A stretch of 64,000 nt of DNA from Plantago ovata (Eukaryota > Streptophyta > Magnoliopsida > Lamiales > Plantaginaceae): the NCBI GenBank assembly GCA_028274465.1, contig CM051455.1, positions 123,229,462-123,293,461 on the forward strand, given 5' to 3'. The position numbers were made by a program, and so were the translations under genes. The notes under the pieces were generated by a model. It was given only the letters and a program-made list of their open reading frames with translations. It had not been told where the DNA came from and searched no databases. Below are positions 25,922 through 36,910 of the stretch, piece by piece. Each line of letters opens with the position of its first letter. Positions within the stretch are counted from its first letter, which is position 1.

Positions 25922-27370
25922 TGTTGGTCCCTTTAAACAACAAGAAAATACTAGAGGGGGGTGAATAGTCTTTTCAAACTTTTCGTCGTTTAAAACTTTC
26001 TCAGCAAGTGCTTATTACTTTTCAGTAATGAGTTTGCTGGTACTTAACTTTCTCGTCTTTTACAATTGCTTTTCTCAGAGAGCTAGTTTCAGCAAGTGAG
26101 CAGAGTGACAGTGTATGAGAAAAGTAACTTGCTGAAAACTAAGTGCAGTAAAGTAAATCACACAAACACTTTTATAGTGGTATCTGAGAGTGGCGTAATC
26201 TCTCAACTAATCTACTTATTCCTTTCTAGGACTGAATCCACTATGATAAGATGTGAGGTTCCTTACAAATCTTATCACTAATGATTCTTAGAAACCAAAG
26301 CACACTTGCTTCATTTCCAACCTAAACTAGAGAACTGTAACCTTGTTCTCCACCAAACTTGGGACTTATAATCAGCAACACTATGCTTGATTAATTCCCC
26401 CTGAATTTCACACCTGAAAGGGTGTTTATCAGTTAGAGAGGTTTGGGATGAGATGACTTGAGTATAACTTTTCAGCTATAACAAGCTATCTTAAGAAACA
26501 CAACTTTTAATACTTTGCAGTAAGCAAGTTTGATTGTTTCTGGTGTCAAGAGTTGTTCTTGTTCCAAAGAAAGAACACTTTACTAATTTCTTAGCCGTGA
26601 ATGTTCTACTTCTTCACAAGTAGCTTTTGTTTCAAGGTTAAGTCTTGGAACGGATCAATAGGCAGTAAAGAGTAGAGAAGGATTTGAGTGTTTAAAGCAC
26701 AAGTGAGAGTTTGATCACGTTGTTGACACACCTTCTACTCTTGCCTGATGACCTCTATTTATAATGTCTCAAGGGAGCCGTTTGAATTTCAAATTTTAAG
26801 GTTTTGTACCTTAAGATGTCACTATCTTGCTTTTGTACTTTCAACAGCGTCCTTCATTTGTCTTCTTGTCTTCATGTTCTTCGCGTGCCTACTTTGCATT
26901 TAATGTTCATATGAATCAAATTCAAATATGAACGTTGGAGCCAAAATGCAAGTACTCTTCAGCAAGAAGGTCACATATGTTATCAGCAAGTGGTCAGTCT
27001 CAGTTTCAACAAGCACAACCTACTATGTCATATAGATTTTCACTTATGTGAGTTGTTGCTGAAAATATCACTTTCTGAGCAACATGTGCCTTTGTAGATA
27101 CCTTTCTCAGATTTCTTCTAAGTCTTCAGTCTTCGAATCTTCAACTTTTTGAGCGGTTCTAGTGCTTCAATAGTTCGTTTGTAAAAACAAAGTACATCAT
27201 CAGCAAACGAAAGCACCTAACTAGTACCTACACTAAGTCTTTCAGCAAACGTTCCTCTTTTACAATGTCCTTAAAATTCTAATTTCCTATGGACCTTAAG
27301 AGTACTAGTTACTGGACTTTCCTTAATTTAGCATGGTTAATTGGTCATCAAAATTACAAGTTTCCTAACA
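25922..27370 (-). mobile_element. solo LTR, 1.5-kb family, copy B (inverted relative to copy A)
   Basis: Read on the minus strand it starts TGTTAGGAAACTTG and ends GACCAACA, and is flanked by the perfect 5-bp duplication GACGT (25917-25921 and 27371-27375). It aligns along its whole length with copy A at 6558-8076, with scattered substitutions and about 70 bp net shorter, mainly in the 'ccagcaaactc' direct-repeat area. Its TATA motif lies at about 26754-26764 (minus). No internal domain is present. Confidence 0.88.
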
Positions 27371-27642
27371 GACGTGGAGAATAAAAAAGACAAATAATCA
27401 AATCTAATCTAATATCAAGCCCACAAGTCACTAGGATGGTCCATCAGGGCCCATGGGTTTGAGAGCAATATACACGTCCTAGAGACAACCATAAGGTGAC
27501 ATATATACTTATTCAATTCAACATATGTATGTTTATTGTTAATCTCTCTCTCTCACACACACATATATACTATGACGGGTTGGGCGGGTGGGTAATGGTG
27601 GTTTGCAAGCGTCAAAGTGTACATGTAACCCATAGAATATAT

Positions 27643-28371
27643 GGCCCATTGATTTTTAACACCTCCTTAGCGTCCCTAATAACGAAAAGGAGCACCTTAG
27701 CTTATCAATTACATTTTAGACCAAAGTCAACCGAAATTTACTATTCCAAAATTGAATTTTGATGAACCAAACAAGCCTTAGTGTTTTCAAATAAAAAAGA
27801 TAAATAATTAAAAGAAAAACTAAGTAAAACTCCGGTGACCGGATTATCTCCGGTGACCGGAGCTGTGTCCGGAATCATCCCTGATCGGAGCTTGCCAAGC
27901 TCCAATCAGGGAGCTTGTGCAACTCCCAGATCGGGAGCTGCAAGCAAGCTCCCGATCGGAGCTTGCCAAGCTCCGATGTGGGCGCTTGTGCATCTCCCAG
28001 ATCGGGAGCTGCAAGCAAGCTCTCGATCAGAGCTTGCCAAGCTCCAATCTGGGAGCTTGTGCAGCTCCTGGATCGGAGCTTCTCTAAGCTCCGATCTGGG
28101 AGCTTCTGGGAGTTCTTCCAGATCTTCAGGTCCGGTCACCGGATTTCGGTGAGGACTTGAAGAAGAAGAAGAAGAGGAGAAGACAAATAAGAAAAGGAAA
28201 AAGAAAAAAGAAAAGAAAAAAAATAAAATGTTAGGGCATGTTTGGATCAGAAATAATAAAGTGATGGTCAACTCAAAAAACCTTCATTTTGGACCAAAAT
28301 GTAATTGATATCATAAGGGGATCCATTTTGAGAAAGGCCTTCATAAGGAGGTCTAAAAATCAATTTTCTCT
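27643..28371. mobile_element. Mutator-like (MULE) non-autonomous element with GC-rich core
   Basis: Long inverted arms are seen: left 'attgatttttaacacctcct' continuing to 'tatcaattacattttagacc', and the complementary right arm at about 28290-28365. The flanks carry the direct repeat AGAATATAT (27634-27642 and 28372-28380; 10 bp if the preceding T is counted). A 9-10 bp duplication with long arms is the Mutator pattern. The core (27833-28150) is much more GC-rich than the surroundings. No transposase. Confidence 0.72.
27833..28150. repeat. GC-rich tandem/inverted repeat core of the MULE
   Basis: Repeated 'gatcggagcttgccaagctc' (palindromic) alternates with 'cagatcgggagctgcaagca' units, about four periods of ~75 bp. 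The outer words 'ctccggtgaccgga' and 'tccggtcaccgga' are inverted relative to each other. All frames stay open because of composition, so the ORFs here are not evidence of a gene. Confidence 0.75.
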
Positions 28372-28439
28372 AGAATATATTTATTGTCTATTTGTCTGCA
28401 ATCGTTTACATAGGTGTTACCATGAGTTAATGTTGTCAC

Positions 28440-29939
28440 TTAAAGTGTGAGATCATAAGTGATATAGCATATCTTATATAACCACCAATCGATGATCAAA
28501 CCACCATAGATATCAACCATGTTTGTCACAACTATGAAATGGGTCAAACAAAATTCATTCACATCTTTAAAGAACACATCCCACTCATTCTCCCTCAAAG
28601 AAGACAACATGTGCTTAACTGCATCAACCAAACTCATAGCATTCACAATGTCTTGTTCCTTTCGTTGCAATGCCAGTGACAATTCATTTGTAATTCTCAT
28701 AACTTTTTTGATCAAATGCATTGTAAATACAAATGCATACTTGCACATCTTCTCTCACATGCTCCTTGCCATAGAACATTGTTCACCAAGACTACCGTGC
28801 TTTTCAATATTCTTAAAAACCTTGAAAACTGATGCCCACATAGTCATTAGGTGAATGATTGCAACATGGTATGAACCCCAACGAGTATCACCTGGTTGTT
28901 TGAGAGTAATTTGTTGATTTTTTCCCTTTCCATATAGGATTTCCCCATTATCCAACATATCTAGTATTTGTTCATGATGAATACGTTTGAGCTCATCTGA
29001 CCTTTTTCAAGAAGATGCACTAATGTTAAAGTTGATAGTGGCATAGTTAAAAAAAGTCACCAACATCCAGATTGTTCTTTGAAATAGATACAATAGCCAA
29101 CTGAAGTTGGTGTGCAAAACCGTTGTCAACATTATTTGAAGTCTACAATATTAATAAGTCACAAAGAATGCAGATGGATTTTTTTTCCCAATATTATAGA
29201 CTTCAAACCGTTTTATGCACCACTCATGTTACTTGCATCATCATATCCTTGTCCCCTCAATTTAGATATAGATCGATATATAACTTATGTTGTGAAAACA
29301 GATTATCTATAGCACTTTTCAATGATTTGGCCTTGATCTCCATTGTACTCCCACCGCCTTGATCTCCATTGTGCTCCCACCGCCCTGTTCTCAAACCCAT
29401 TTGATATGAATTCACGTTCACCGCCTTGATCTCCATTGTACTTTTTATAAAGATAACACCATAAACAAAATGTTGATTCCTTTGATCCACTATATTCGAA
29501 CCATGGATATTCATCAATAAATAGAAAGCTCTAAAGGAACCTGTCTTTCCCGAGTACTCTTTTTATGAAAATTTATGTTCTCAGGGTTCACAAGGAACTT
29601 TTATTAGGTATGCCAAACGTACATCATTCTAATGTTTGGGTCATAGGAATTAATCTGTTTGTGTTTACCCGGACCAACAATAATATTATCTTTATTAAAC
29701 TGTACACAAGGTCTCTTTCCCGAGTACTTTTTTTCTGAAAATTTATGCTCTCTAGATTGACAAGGAACTTTTAATAGGTATGCCAAACAGACATCATCTC
29801 TAATGTTTGGGTCATAGGGATTAATTTGTTTGCGTTTACCCGAATCAACAATAATATTATCTTTATTAAACTGTACACAAGGTCTCGTTATTGGTCGATC
29901 AAAAGCCTCCTTAGGTGTTTTTACCACGCAACCATACAT
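28440..29939 (-). pseudogene. decayed hAT-type transposase (zf-MYM1/TTF-type zinc-finger family)
   Basis: Fragments of one protein occur in order on the minus strand. An N-terminal block (from 29939) has YDPNIRDDVCLAYLLK and 'VPCQSREHKF', which resemble the start of plant zinc-finger MYM1-like hAT proteins. Then comes GQGYDDASNMSG near 29257-29220 (the GQGYDGASNM motif of this family), KQPGDTRWGSY near 28890, and ELSLALQRKEQDIVNAM near 28690-28640. Frameshifts, stops and missing segments separate them. The N-terminal coding piece is tandemly duplicated (29604-29700 against 29715-29890). The hAT dimerisation tail is not visible. Host domestication is unlikely given the breaks. Confidence 0.75.
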
Positions 29940-31931
29940 TTTGCAATTTAAAATAATAACATAATTTAGCCATCATTGTTCAATGTAGTTCATCAAAACT
30001 GAAAATTAACACTTAAGCAAAGGAAAACAGGGGCATGGAGTTTTACTACTCATTTAACACAACAAATTCATACCAAAATCCAAATCATACTCACCAACTC
30101 CAATTGTATTATACCATTACAATAAAATTACTAATCTCACTAAAATTAAAAGTTAGGGTTTACATTCATACCTCCCTTAAATTGAAGGAGTAGAGAGGTG
30201 ATGTTGTTGGCGAAACTCAGTGGTGGACTGGATAATGAACGAAATTCAATGAAGATGTGTCAGTGATATCCGATAGCTGGAAGACGGAGTGAAAAGTCGA
30301 CAAAAACGGTTTGCTCTTTTTTTTCTCTGTTCGTCTCTCTTGCTGATGAGTTTGGTTTTGAGAGAATTCTTTATTGCCTTATTTTGCTTGTAGTAGGCTA
30401 TGTGTGTATAGTATGTTAACAAATAAGTTTTTTTCCAGTAGGGTCCGGTGCACTTTTTCAGTGGGGTCCGGTGTACTGAACCCCCTGCCTCCGCTACTGG
30501 GTGATGCAATAGTCCTTAAACTGTCTGCATCAATGGCGGCGTGAGTGTCTACACCTCCCAAACCGCTGGGAGCCACATCGTGCGGCTCCCATCGGATCTC
30601 CGATGCCGGGGCAAGCTCCCCGACATCTCTGGTTCCAGGGGCAACCCACAATTGGACCTCTTCTTTTTTTAAAATTTTTTTTTTATTCCAACGTACTAAA
30701 ATGATTATAACTTGAAAAATAAAAAATACAAAAAATAAATAATAATCACCAACGTCTCTATTTTTTCAACATCTATAAATAGAGATCATTCTTGAATATG
30801 TTTGGAGCATCCTATTTCCGACTTCTATTTTTCTCTTAATTAAGCTTGAATTTTTTAAAATATAGTTTATATCAATATTATAATTCATATTATCATCATT
30901 TATATAAAAATAAAAAATTTAAAAACAATAAAAAAATATTAAAAAATTAGACGACGCATAGGCATCATGACAACCAATGCTGATCGAAACATGCCACGCT
31001 GCTGCGGCGTCGTGCCAAAAATTGGTGCCATACCTAGGCATGGCAGTTTTAGACGTGAGGTTAATTAATTATACGACATGTGTGGAATGATATGTTTAGA
31101 CCATGTACAATGCTTGCACCCTTAAAGTTGGGCACATGTTGATAGTAGCTGGACCAAAATTAGAATTCATTGCTATGTTATAGATTTAAGAGAGAATACA
31201 CTCACTCTACTTCACATAATTAATGTGATTGTTAGTCACCATGCAATGAAACAAATATATATTCAAAATAGTGTTGCATTATGATCCTTGATCATCTAAT
31301 AAGAATGAGAAACAAATGAATAAAATTTGAAACAGACACGTAATCATGTTCTACACTAGCTAGCAGGTAGAACTTTTGCAATAACTTAGGGGATTTTGTG
31401 CAAATGTGATAACTTGGGAGGTTTTGTGTCAATTTTTATTAATTTAGGTGGATTTTATGTACTTTACTCATGGACACTTGTGGTTGTTTCTCTCTTTCTC
31501 TCTCGGTTACTTTTGTCTACATTATTATTTCTCAGTTATTACGATTTGAAGAATACTTGATGCAAATTTAGAATATAAGTATTCTAGCATCTATAGAGAA
31601 TGGATTGTTGGAGAAATTGATTTTATTAAGCCAATATTACTAGCTTAAACTGGTGTTAAGTGGAGTACTTTTAGTTTTAATTGAAGTTGATTACACCCAA
31701 GGTTTTTTATGTTCTTTAGTACGTTGTAAAGAGGGATGCGCAAACTTCGTAACTATTTAAGATATGCGAATAAACCAATTATTAGTGTGAATGATAAATT
31801 GGCTCAAAGAAGTGTGATTGAGAAACAACGAACGCCGAACCGGAAGAGGCTAGTGTGAGGCCGGTAGTTTGGTTCATGGCCATGTTGTGTCCTTTGGCTT
31901 TTAATCTACCTTGTACACTTAATACTATACA
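29940..31931. other. intergenic; fragment of a long-LTR Copia LTR, no gene
   Basis: The part at 31085-31290 ('gaccatgtacaatgcttgca', 'cttaaagt', 'gagagaatacactcact') matches a segment of the solo LTR at about 46110-46270, so a degraded LTR piece of that family lies here. 30420-30660 is GC-richer, with ORFs I cannot support. A short GACGACGC...GCGGCGTCGT inverted word occurs around 30950-31010. Confidence 0.45.
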
Positions 31932-31942
31932 CTAGTAAATAA

Positions 31943-31961
31943 CCCGTCGAGTTTCGACGGG
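31943..31961 (-). other. Helitron 3' terminal hairpin
   Basis: Arms CCCGTCGA and TCGACGGG pair perfectly around a 3-nt loop, 7 nt from the CTAG end. A decayed second hairpin of the same design (CCCGTCGA..TCGATGGG) lies near 32243-32261. Confidence 0.8.
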
Positions 31962-32099
31962 GAATAATAGTTTCATAAATTATTAAATGAAAGTAAACTA
32001 AATAACATCGATATTTATTTTTTATTGATAGATAAATTTGTAGAATAGTTCCATGAGTGTGATCATTATATTTCATGGTCTAAACTATTGCGGAATAAA

Positions 32100-33830
32100 C
32101 CTGTCAAATACGGTCAATGTTCTAAATTCTTGCAAAGTAAATCCGTCGAACACAATTAGTGTTCTGAAATAGACCCGTCGATACACATTGGTTGTTCAAA
32201 GCATCGCGGAACAGACCCGATGAATACAGACATTGGATTAGACCCGTCGAAATTCGATGGGAAATAGTAAATTCACAAATAATATAATGAAAGTCAATTA
32301 AAAGAAAAACAATGATCTGTCTATTTATTTTCATTAATATAGAATTTACGAAATAGTCCCATAAAATTATAAGTAAAAAAATGTGATTATTATATATTCT
32401 AAATTATTGAAAAGAAGACCTGTCGAACACAATTCGGGTTCAATGCAAAATAGACTCATGGAACACTAACCGTTCTGAACTATTGTGAAATAGACCCGTT
32501 GCATACATGTAGTCTTCTAAAGTATTTGAGGAATAGGCCTGCCGGAAAAACAGTTACAGTTTTAATTATTGCGAAATAGATCCGTCATACCCAATTAATA
32601 ATCTAAACTATTATCAAATACATATACACTTCGGACAGGGTTAGTCTAAAGTATAGAATGCACCCGTCAAACATAGTTAGTATTCTAAATATTGCAGAAT
32701 AGACCCATTGAACACTAAATGTTTCTGAATTATTATGTAATTGGCCCTTAACAAACAGATCGTCTCTTAAAGTATTTTCGGGATAGACCCGTAAAAAAAT
32801 ACAAGTTAATGTTCTAAACTATTGCAAAGTAGACCCATCGAACACATTTAATGATCCAAACTGTTGTGGAATCAATCCGCCGGATATGGTTAGTATTCTA
32901 AAGTATATCGGAATGCACCCGTTGAACACTAACTGTTTATTAACTATTGTGTAGTTGACCCGTGAAAAATATATAGTCTCTTAAACTATTTCTGGAATAG
33001 ACCCGTGAAAAAACACCAGTTAATGTTCCAAACTATTGCGAAATAGACCCTTCAAATACATTTGAAGATCTAAATTATTGTGGAGAGGATCCGTAGGACA
33101 CAGTTAATATTCTGAAGTATATCGGAATGCACCCGTCTAAAATTGGTAGTCTTTAATAGTATTTTTGGAATAGATCCATCGGAAAAACAAAGTTAGCTTT
33201 CTAAATTATAGCGGCTAAGATCCGACAAATATAGTTAATGGTCTAAACTATTGTGGAATAAACTCGTCGGACATAGTTAATGATCTAAAATTTTACTAAA
33301 TAGACCCGTCAGACAGTTAGTTATGTTTTCTAAAGTATATAAGAATGCATTAGTGAAACATATATAATTAGTGTTCTAAATATCACATAATAGACCCCTC
33401 TAATAGAAATGTTTTCAGAAATATTTTTTAATAGACATGGCGAAATCATGTTTTCTATTAAAGTATTCGCGGAATAGACCCGTTGAAAAATAGTTAATGT
33501 TCTGAACTATTGATGAATAGATCCGCGCGCCGAACACATTTAATGTTCTAAAATATTATGGAATAAATCCGTCGAGCGCGATTAGTATTCTAAGTCATAG
33601 CTATTGCGTAATAGACCGGTGGATCACTAACTGTTTTGAACTACTGTGTAATATACCCGTGGAGAACATGTAGTTTACTCAAATATTTCAGAATGGACAC
33701 GTCGATAAATTAAACAGGTAGTACTAACGTAGAAATTACAACAACACGTGTTCTACACTATTGCCTAATTGACCCGTCGAACATAGTTACTGGTAATCTA
33801 AACTATTATGGAATAGACCCGTCAAATACC
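32100..33830. repeat. degenerate ~40-46-bp minisatellite in the Helitron
   Basis: Several tens of units share the consensus 'aatagacccgtcgaacac' followed by 'agttaatgttctaaactatt' and a 'gcgg' junction. Spacing of the 'acccgtc' core is mostly 40-46 bp (for example 32917, 32958, 33000 and 33045). The core word equals one arm of the terminal hairpin, suggesting that the array grew from the element's own end. That origin is inference. Confidence 0.8.
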
Positions 33831-33929
33831 GGTTGAACCAAGAAGTTATAGAATATTGACACGTGGAAGCAAATAGATTAACGACAAATGTGAATTGAAT
33901 AATTAAGTAAAAGGTAAATGACACTTGAA

Positions 33930-35335
33930 TTAGATAAATGACTAATTGACACAAGGAGGAGGCCTTAAATATTAATTTAATATTTCCAATATAGTTAGTT
34001 TTTTATTATAGCAAAACTAACTAACTTTTATCATTATTTTTTAGGACAATTTTAAATACTTTTCCATATCATAAATGTTTATTCTATAATAAAATTTTAA
34101 TTTTTTTATGAAAAATAATAAATATTATACAATTTAAAATTATATAGAGGTTGCATAAATTTTTTATTATATTTTTTAAAATATACTTCAACCATCTTTT
34201 TTTTTTCATAATTCTGATGATATTTTTTTAAATAGTAGAATTATATCCATGATATTATTTAAATATTATTTAATTATTAATTTTGTTCAAACAGTAATTA
34301 ATTAAAACATGTGAAAGGGTGAATATATGAGTAAGAACATAAAACTTATATATTGTGGACATGTGACAATTGTGAAACATTAAACCAATAAGAATAAAAG
34401 AATGTGCCAAATGGAAAACATTTAGCATGAATTAAGGAGAGGCTTAGAAATAATTCTTCTTTAATAAATATATAGATGATATTTTTTTTAAATAGTAGAA
34501 TTATATCCATGATATTATTTAAATATTATTTAATTATTAATTTTGTTCAAACAGTAAGTAATAAAAAAATGTGAAAGGGTGAATATATGAGTAAGAACAT
34601 AAAAGTGATATATATTGCGGACATGTGGCAATTGTGAAACATTAAACTACTAAGAATAAAGTCATATATATTGTGGACATGTGGCAATTGTGAAACATTA
34701 AACCAATAAAATAAAAGAATGTGCCAAGTGGCAAACATTTAGCATGAATTAATAAGAAACTTAGAAATAATCCTTCTTTAATGAATATATAGATGACTAA
34801 TTGACACAAGGAGGAGACCTTAAATATTAATTTAATATTTCCAATATAGTTAGTTTTTTATTATAGCAAAACTAACTAACTTTTATCATCATTTTTTTAG
34901 GACAATTTTAAATAATTTTCCATTTCATAAATGTTTATTTTCTAATAAAATTTTAATTTTTTATGAAAAATAATAAACATTATACACTTTAAAATTATAT
35001 AGAGGTTGCATAAATTTTTTATTATATTTTTTAAAATATACTTCAACCATTTTTATATTTTTTTCATAATTCTGATGATATTTTTTTAAATAGTAGAATT
35101 ATATCCATGATATTATTTAAATATTATTTAATTATTAATTTTGTTCAAACATTAATTAATTAAAACATGTGAAAGGGTGAATAGATGAGTAAGAACATAA
35201 AAGTCATATATTGTGGACATGTGGCAATTATGAAAAATTAAACCAATAAGGATAAAAGAATGTGCCAAATGGCAAAACATTTAGCATGAATTAAGGAGAG
35301 GCTTAGAAATAATTCTTCTTTAATGAATATATAGA
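33930..35335. repeat. large direct repeats of the Helitron 5' region
   Basis: The block 'ttgacacaaggagga' through 'ctaactaacttttatcat' occurs at about 33945-34215 and 34797-35075. The block 'gatgatattttttta' through 'gaatatatagat' occurs at about 34215-34476, 34478-34793 and 35075-35335. A ~35-bp 'tatattgtggacatgtggca' part is further duplicated in the middle copy. Confidence 0.8.
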
Positions 35336-36910
35336 TAGATAGATAGATTATTGAGGAGTAACAAATTGGAAGAGGTATGGACATAACTCTCGTCCGTATC
35401 TTGGGAGCCTATTGTCCACGGGAAGTCTGAAGCTTACTAAGGCAGATAAATATAGTTTAAGGGCAAGCGGTTTAACGGCTGCCTCGTCTAGGAATTAATC
35501 TGAATCTTGTTCTCTTCTTTGATTTGTTTATCATTCGACAATAAATTGTTACAAGTTCTTGTTCTTTGCTTCTTCACTTTACTTTATATTTATTCATTTT
35601 CTTTAAATTATTCGTGTATAATTGTAACCGGAAACAACATATATGACTGACGATTTGAACTAAGTTACACACTTACACTTGATTCTCTAGAAGATGCATA
35701 TGTAGTTTAGATAATTTTAAGTTCGGTCAGAATCTTTAGAAGATTATCAGTGAATTATTTAAAGAACAAATATGAAATTAGATCAAAGAAGATTGATCGA
35801 GCTGGAAGCTGGATAATGAGTAAGTTTAATTACAACTTTATAATGTGAACTATGTGAAGCATGTTGAATAATCGTTTAATCAATGTAAGAAAAAGTTTCT
35901 TGAGTCATTTTGCCTTAACCTTATTAGATGTAATATCTTACAAATACTAACACCAAGCCCATTAAAGTTTTATGAGCCTAGATCCAAGATCAGTGTGCGC
36001 GATCTGGGAAGCATACACTTGACGATCATCTAGAGGAGATGGGTTACACCCTAAATTCTAATCCTCATTTATAAATATGTCACATTTTCCAAGAATGGTG
36101 AGTCATTTATAGTTGGAGAATTAATATAAATGATTAAATTCCGTTAATCTCCAACCGTTTGAGCTTTTGAAAAAGTTGAAATTTTATCATAATATTAGAG
36201 ACGTTTGTCTCACGCTCATCTAGGTTCGAATCTATTTGGAGACAAACTCCATCCCATATTAAATTTTCACTCGATTATACTCAATTAAATTGAAATCGGT
36301 CACGACTGACGAGTGTGGGGATTGTTAGAATAAAGTATACCAACGGACTTTGCTTAGGAAAACCAGTTTTATAGTAGTGACCCGCCCAATTAATTTATAT
36401 TATATATACTATACTACTAATAAATACTTAACAATTAACAAGCATGTTTTTGTTGTTGAGAAATGATACCCTCCCCCTCCAAGTCTACCAGAATAGAGTG
36501 ATTGTTTGTTTGGACATGAAAATGACATAATTTGTTCCATAATTTCATTAATTTGTTAGTTAGGAGTTGGGACTTTCCAAGCAATGAGTAGTAGATGAGT
36601 AAATAATTGATTCAACCAAACAACCCAAACGCACCCCAGATTAGACCGGACCGGTCTATATATGGCCACTGCTAATCATTTTCATTGCCACCACTGCATA
36701 AAATTTTGCAACCTCAGTGTAAAGAGAGAAAGAAAGAGAGAAGAAAAGTTTCAGATTTCATTCAGACTACTTTCCTCTCTCTCATCACTTCGTAAGTCGT
36801 CTTCTCCATTGAATATTCACCTACCTTTGAATCTATTAGCATCTCTTCTAACTATTTTACTGAGATTTTAGGTTTTGATTGGTGAATTCTGTTTGTGATT
36901 TTGCAGGAAA
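35336..36910. other. intergenic; repeat scraps and the cytochrome b5 promoter/leader
   Basis: 35360-35600 and 36160-36360 have retroelement-like phrases ('gactgacgagtgtggggatt' just before 'gttagaataaag' looks like a polypurine tract plus LTR start) but no pairable ends. 36600-36910 is the b5 promoter and 5' leader; a leader intron is likely from 36792 (GTAAGT) to 36906 (CAG), just 4 nt before the ATG. Confidence 0.4.

Larger units (their letters stand above)
31932..35335 (-). mobile_element. non-autonomous Helitron, 3.4 kb, with reiterated ends
   Basis: Read on the minus strand the element begins TCTATATATTCATTAAAG (35335) preceded by A, and ends with a perfect 8-bp hairpin (CCCGTCGA / TCGACGGG, 31943-31961), 7 bp and CTAG (31935-31932) followed by T. 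The TC start, 3' hairpin plus CTRR end and A/T insertion site are the Helitron hallmarks, and no target duplication is expected. There is no Rep/helicase ORF. The 5'-end region is present three times (termini at 35335, 34793 and 34476), and a ~120-bp 3'-end region is echoed at about 32235-32360. Confidence 0.8.

Noticed and set aside
25744-25968. Poly-Ile and poly-Tyr ORFs
   Set aside because: Products of the (TTA)n tract inside an inverted-repeat element.
27835-28271. Overlapping ORFs of 81-121 codons on both strands
   Set aside because: The frames are open because of the GC-rich repeat unit, not coding constraint.
30246-30651. Minus-strand ORFs of 87 and 90 codons
   Set aside because: No recognisable motifs, and the frames overlap each other in a locally GC-rich patch.
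32100-33830. CRISPR-like regularly spaced repeats
   Set aside because: Units are degenerate, contiguous and in a plant Helitron; there are no unique spacers or cas genes.
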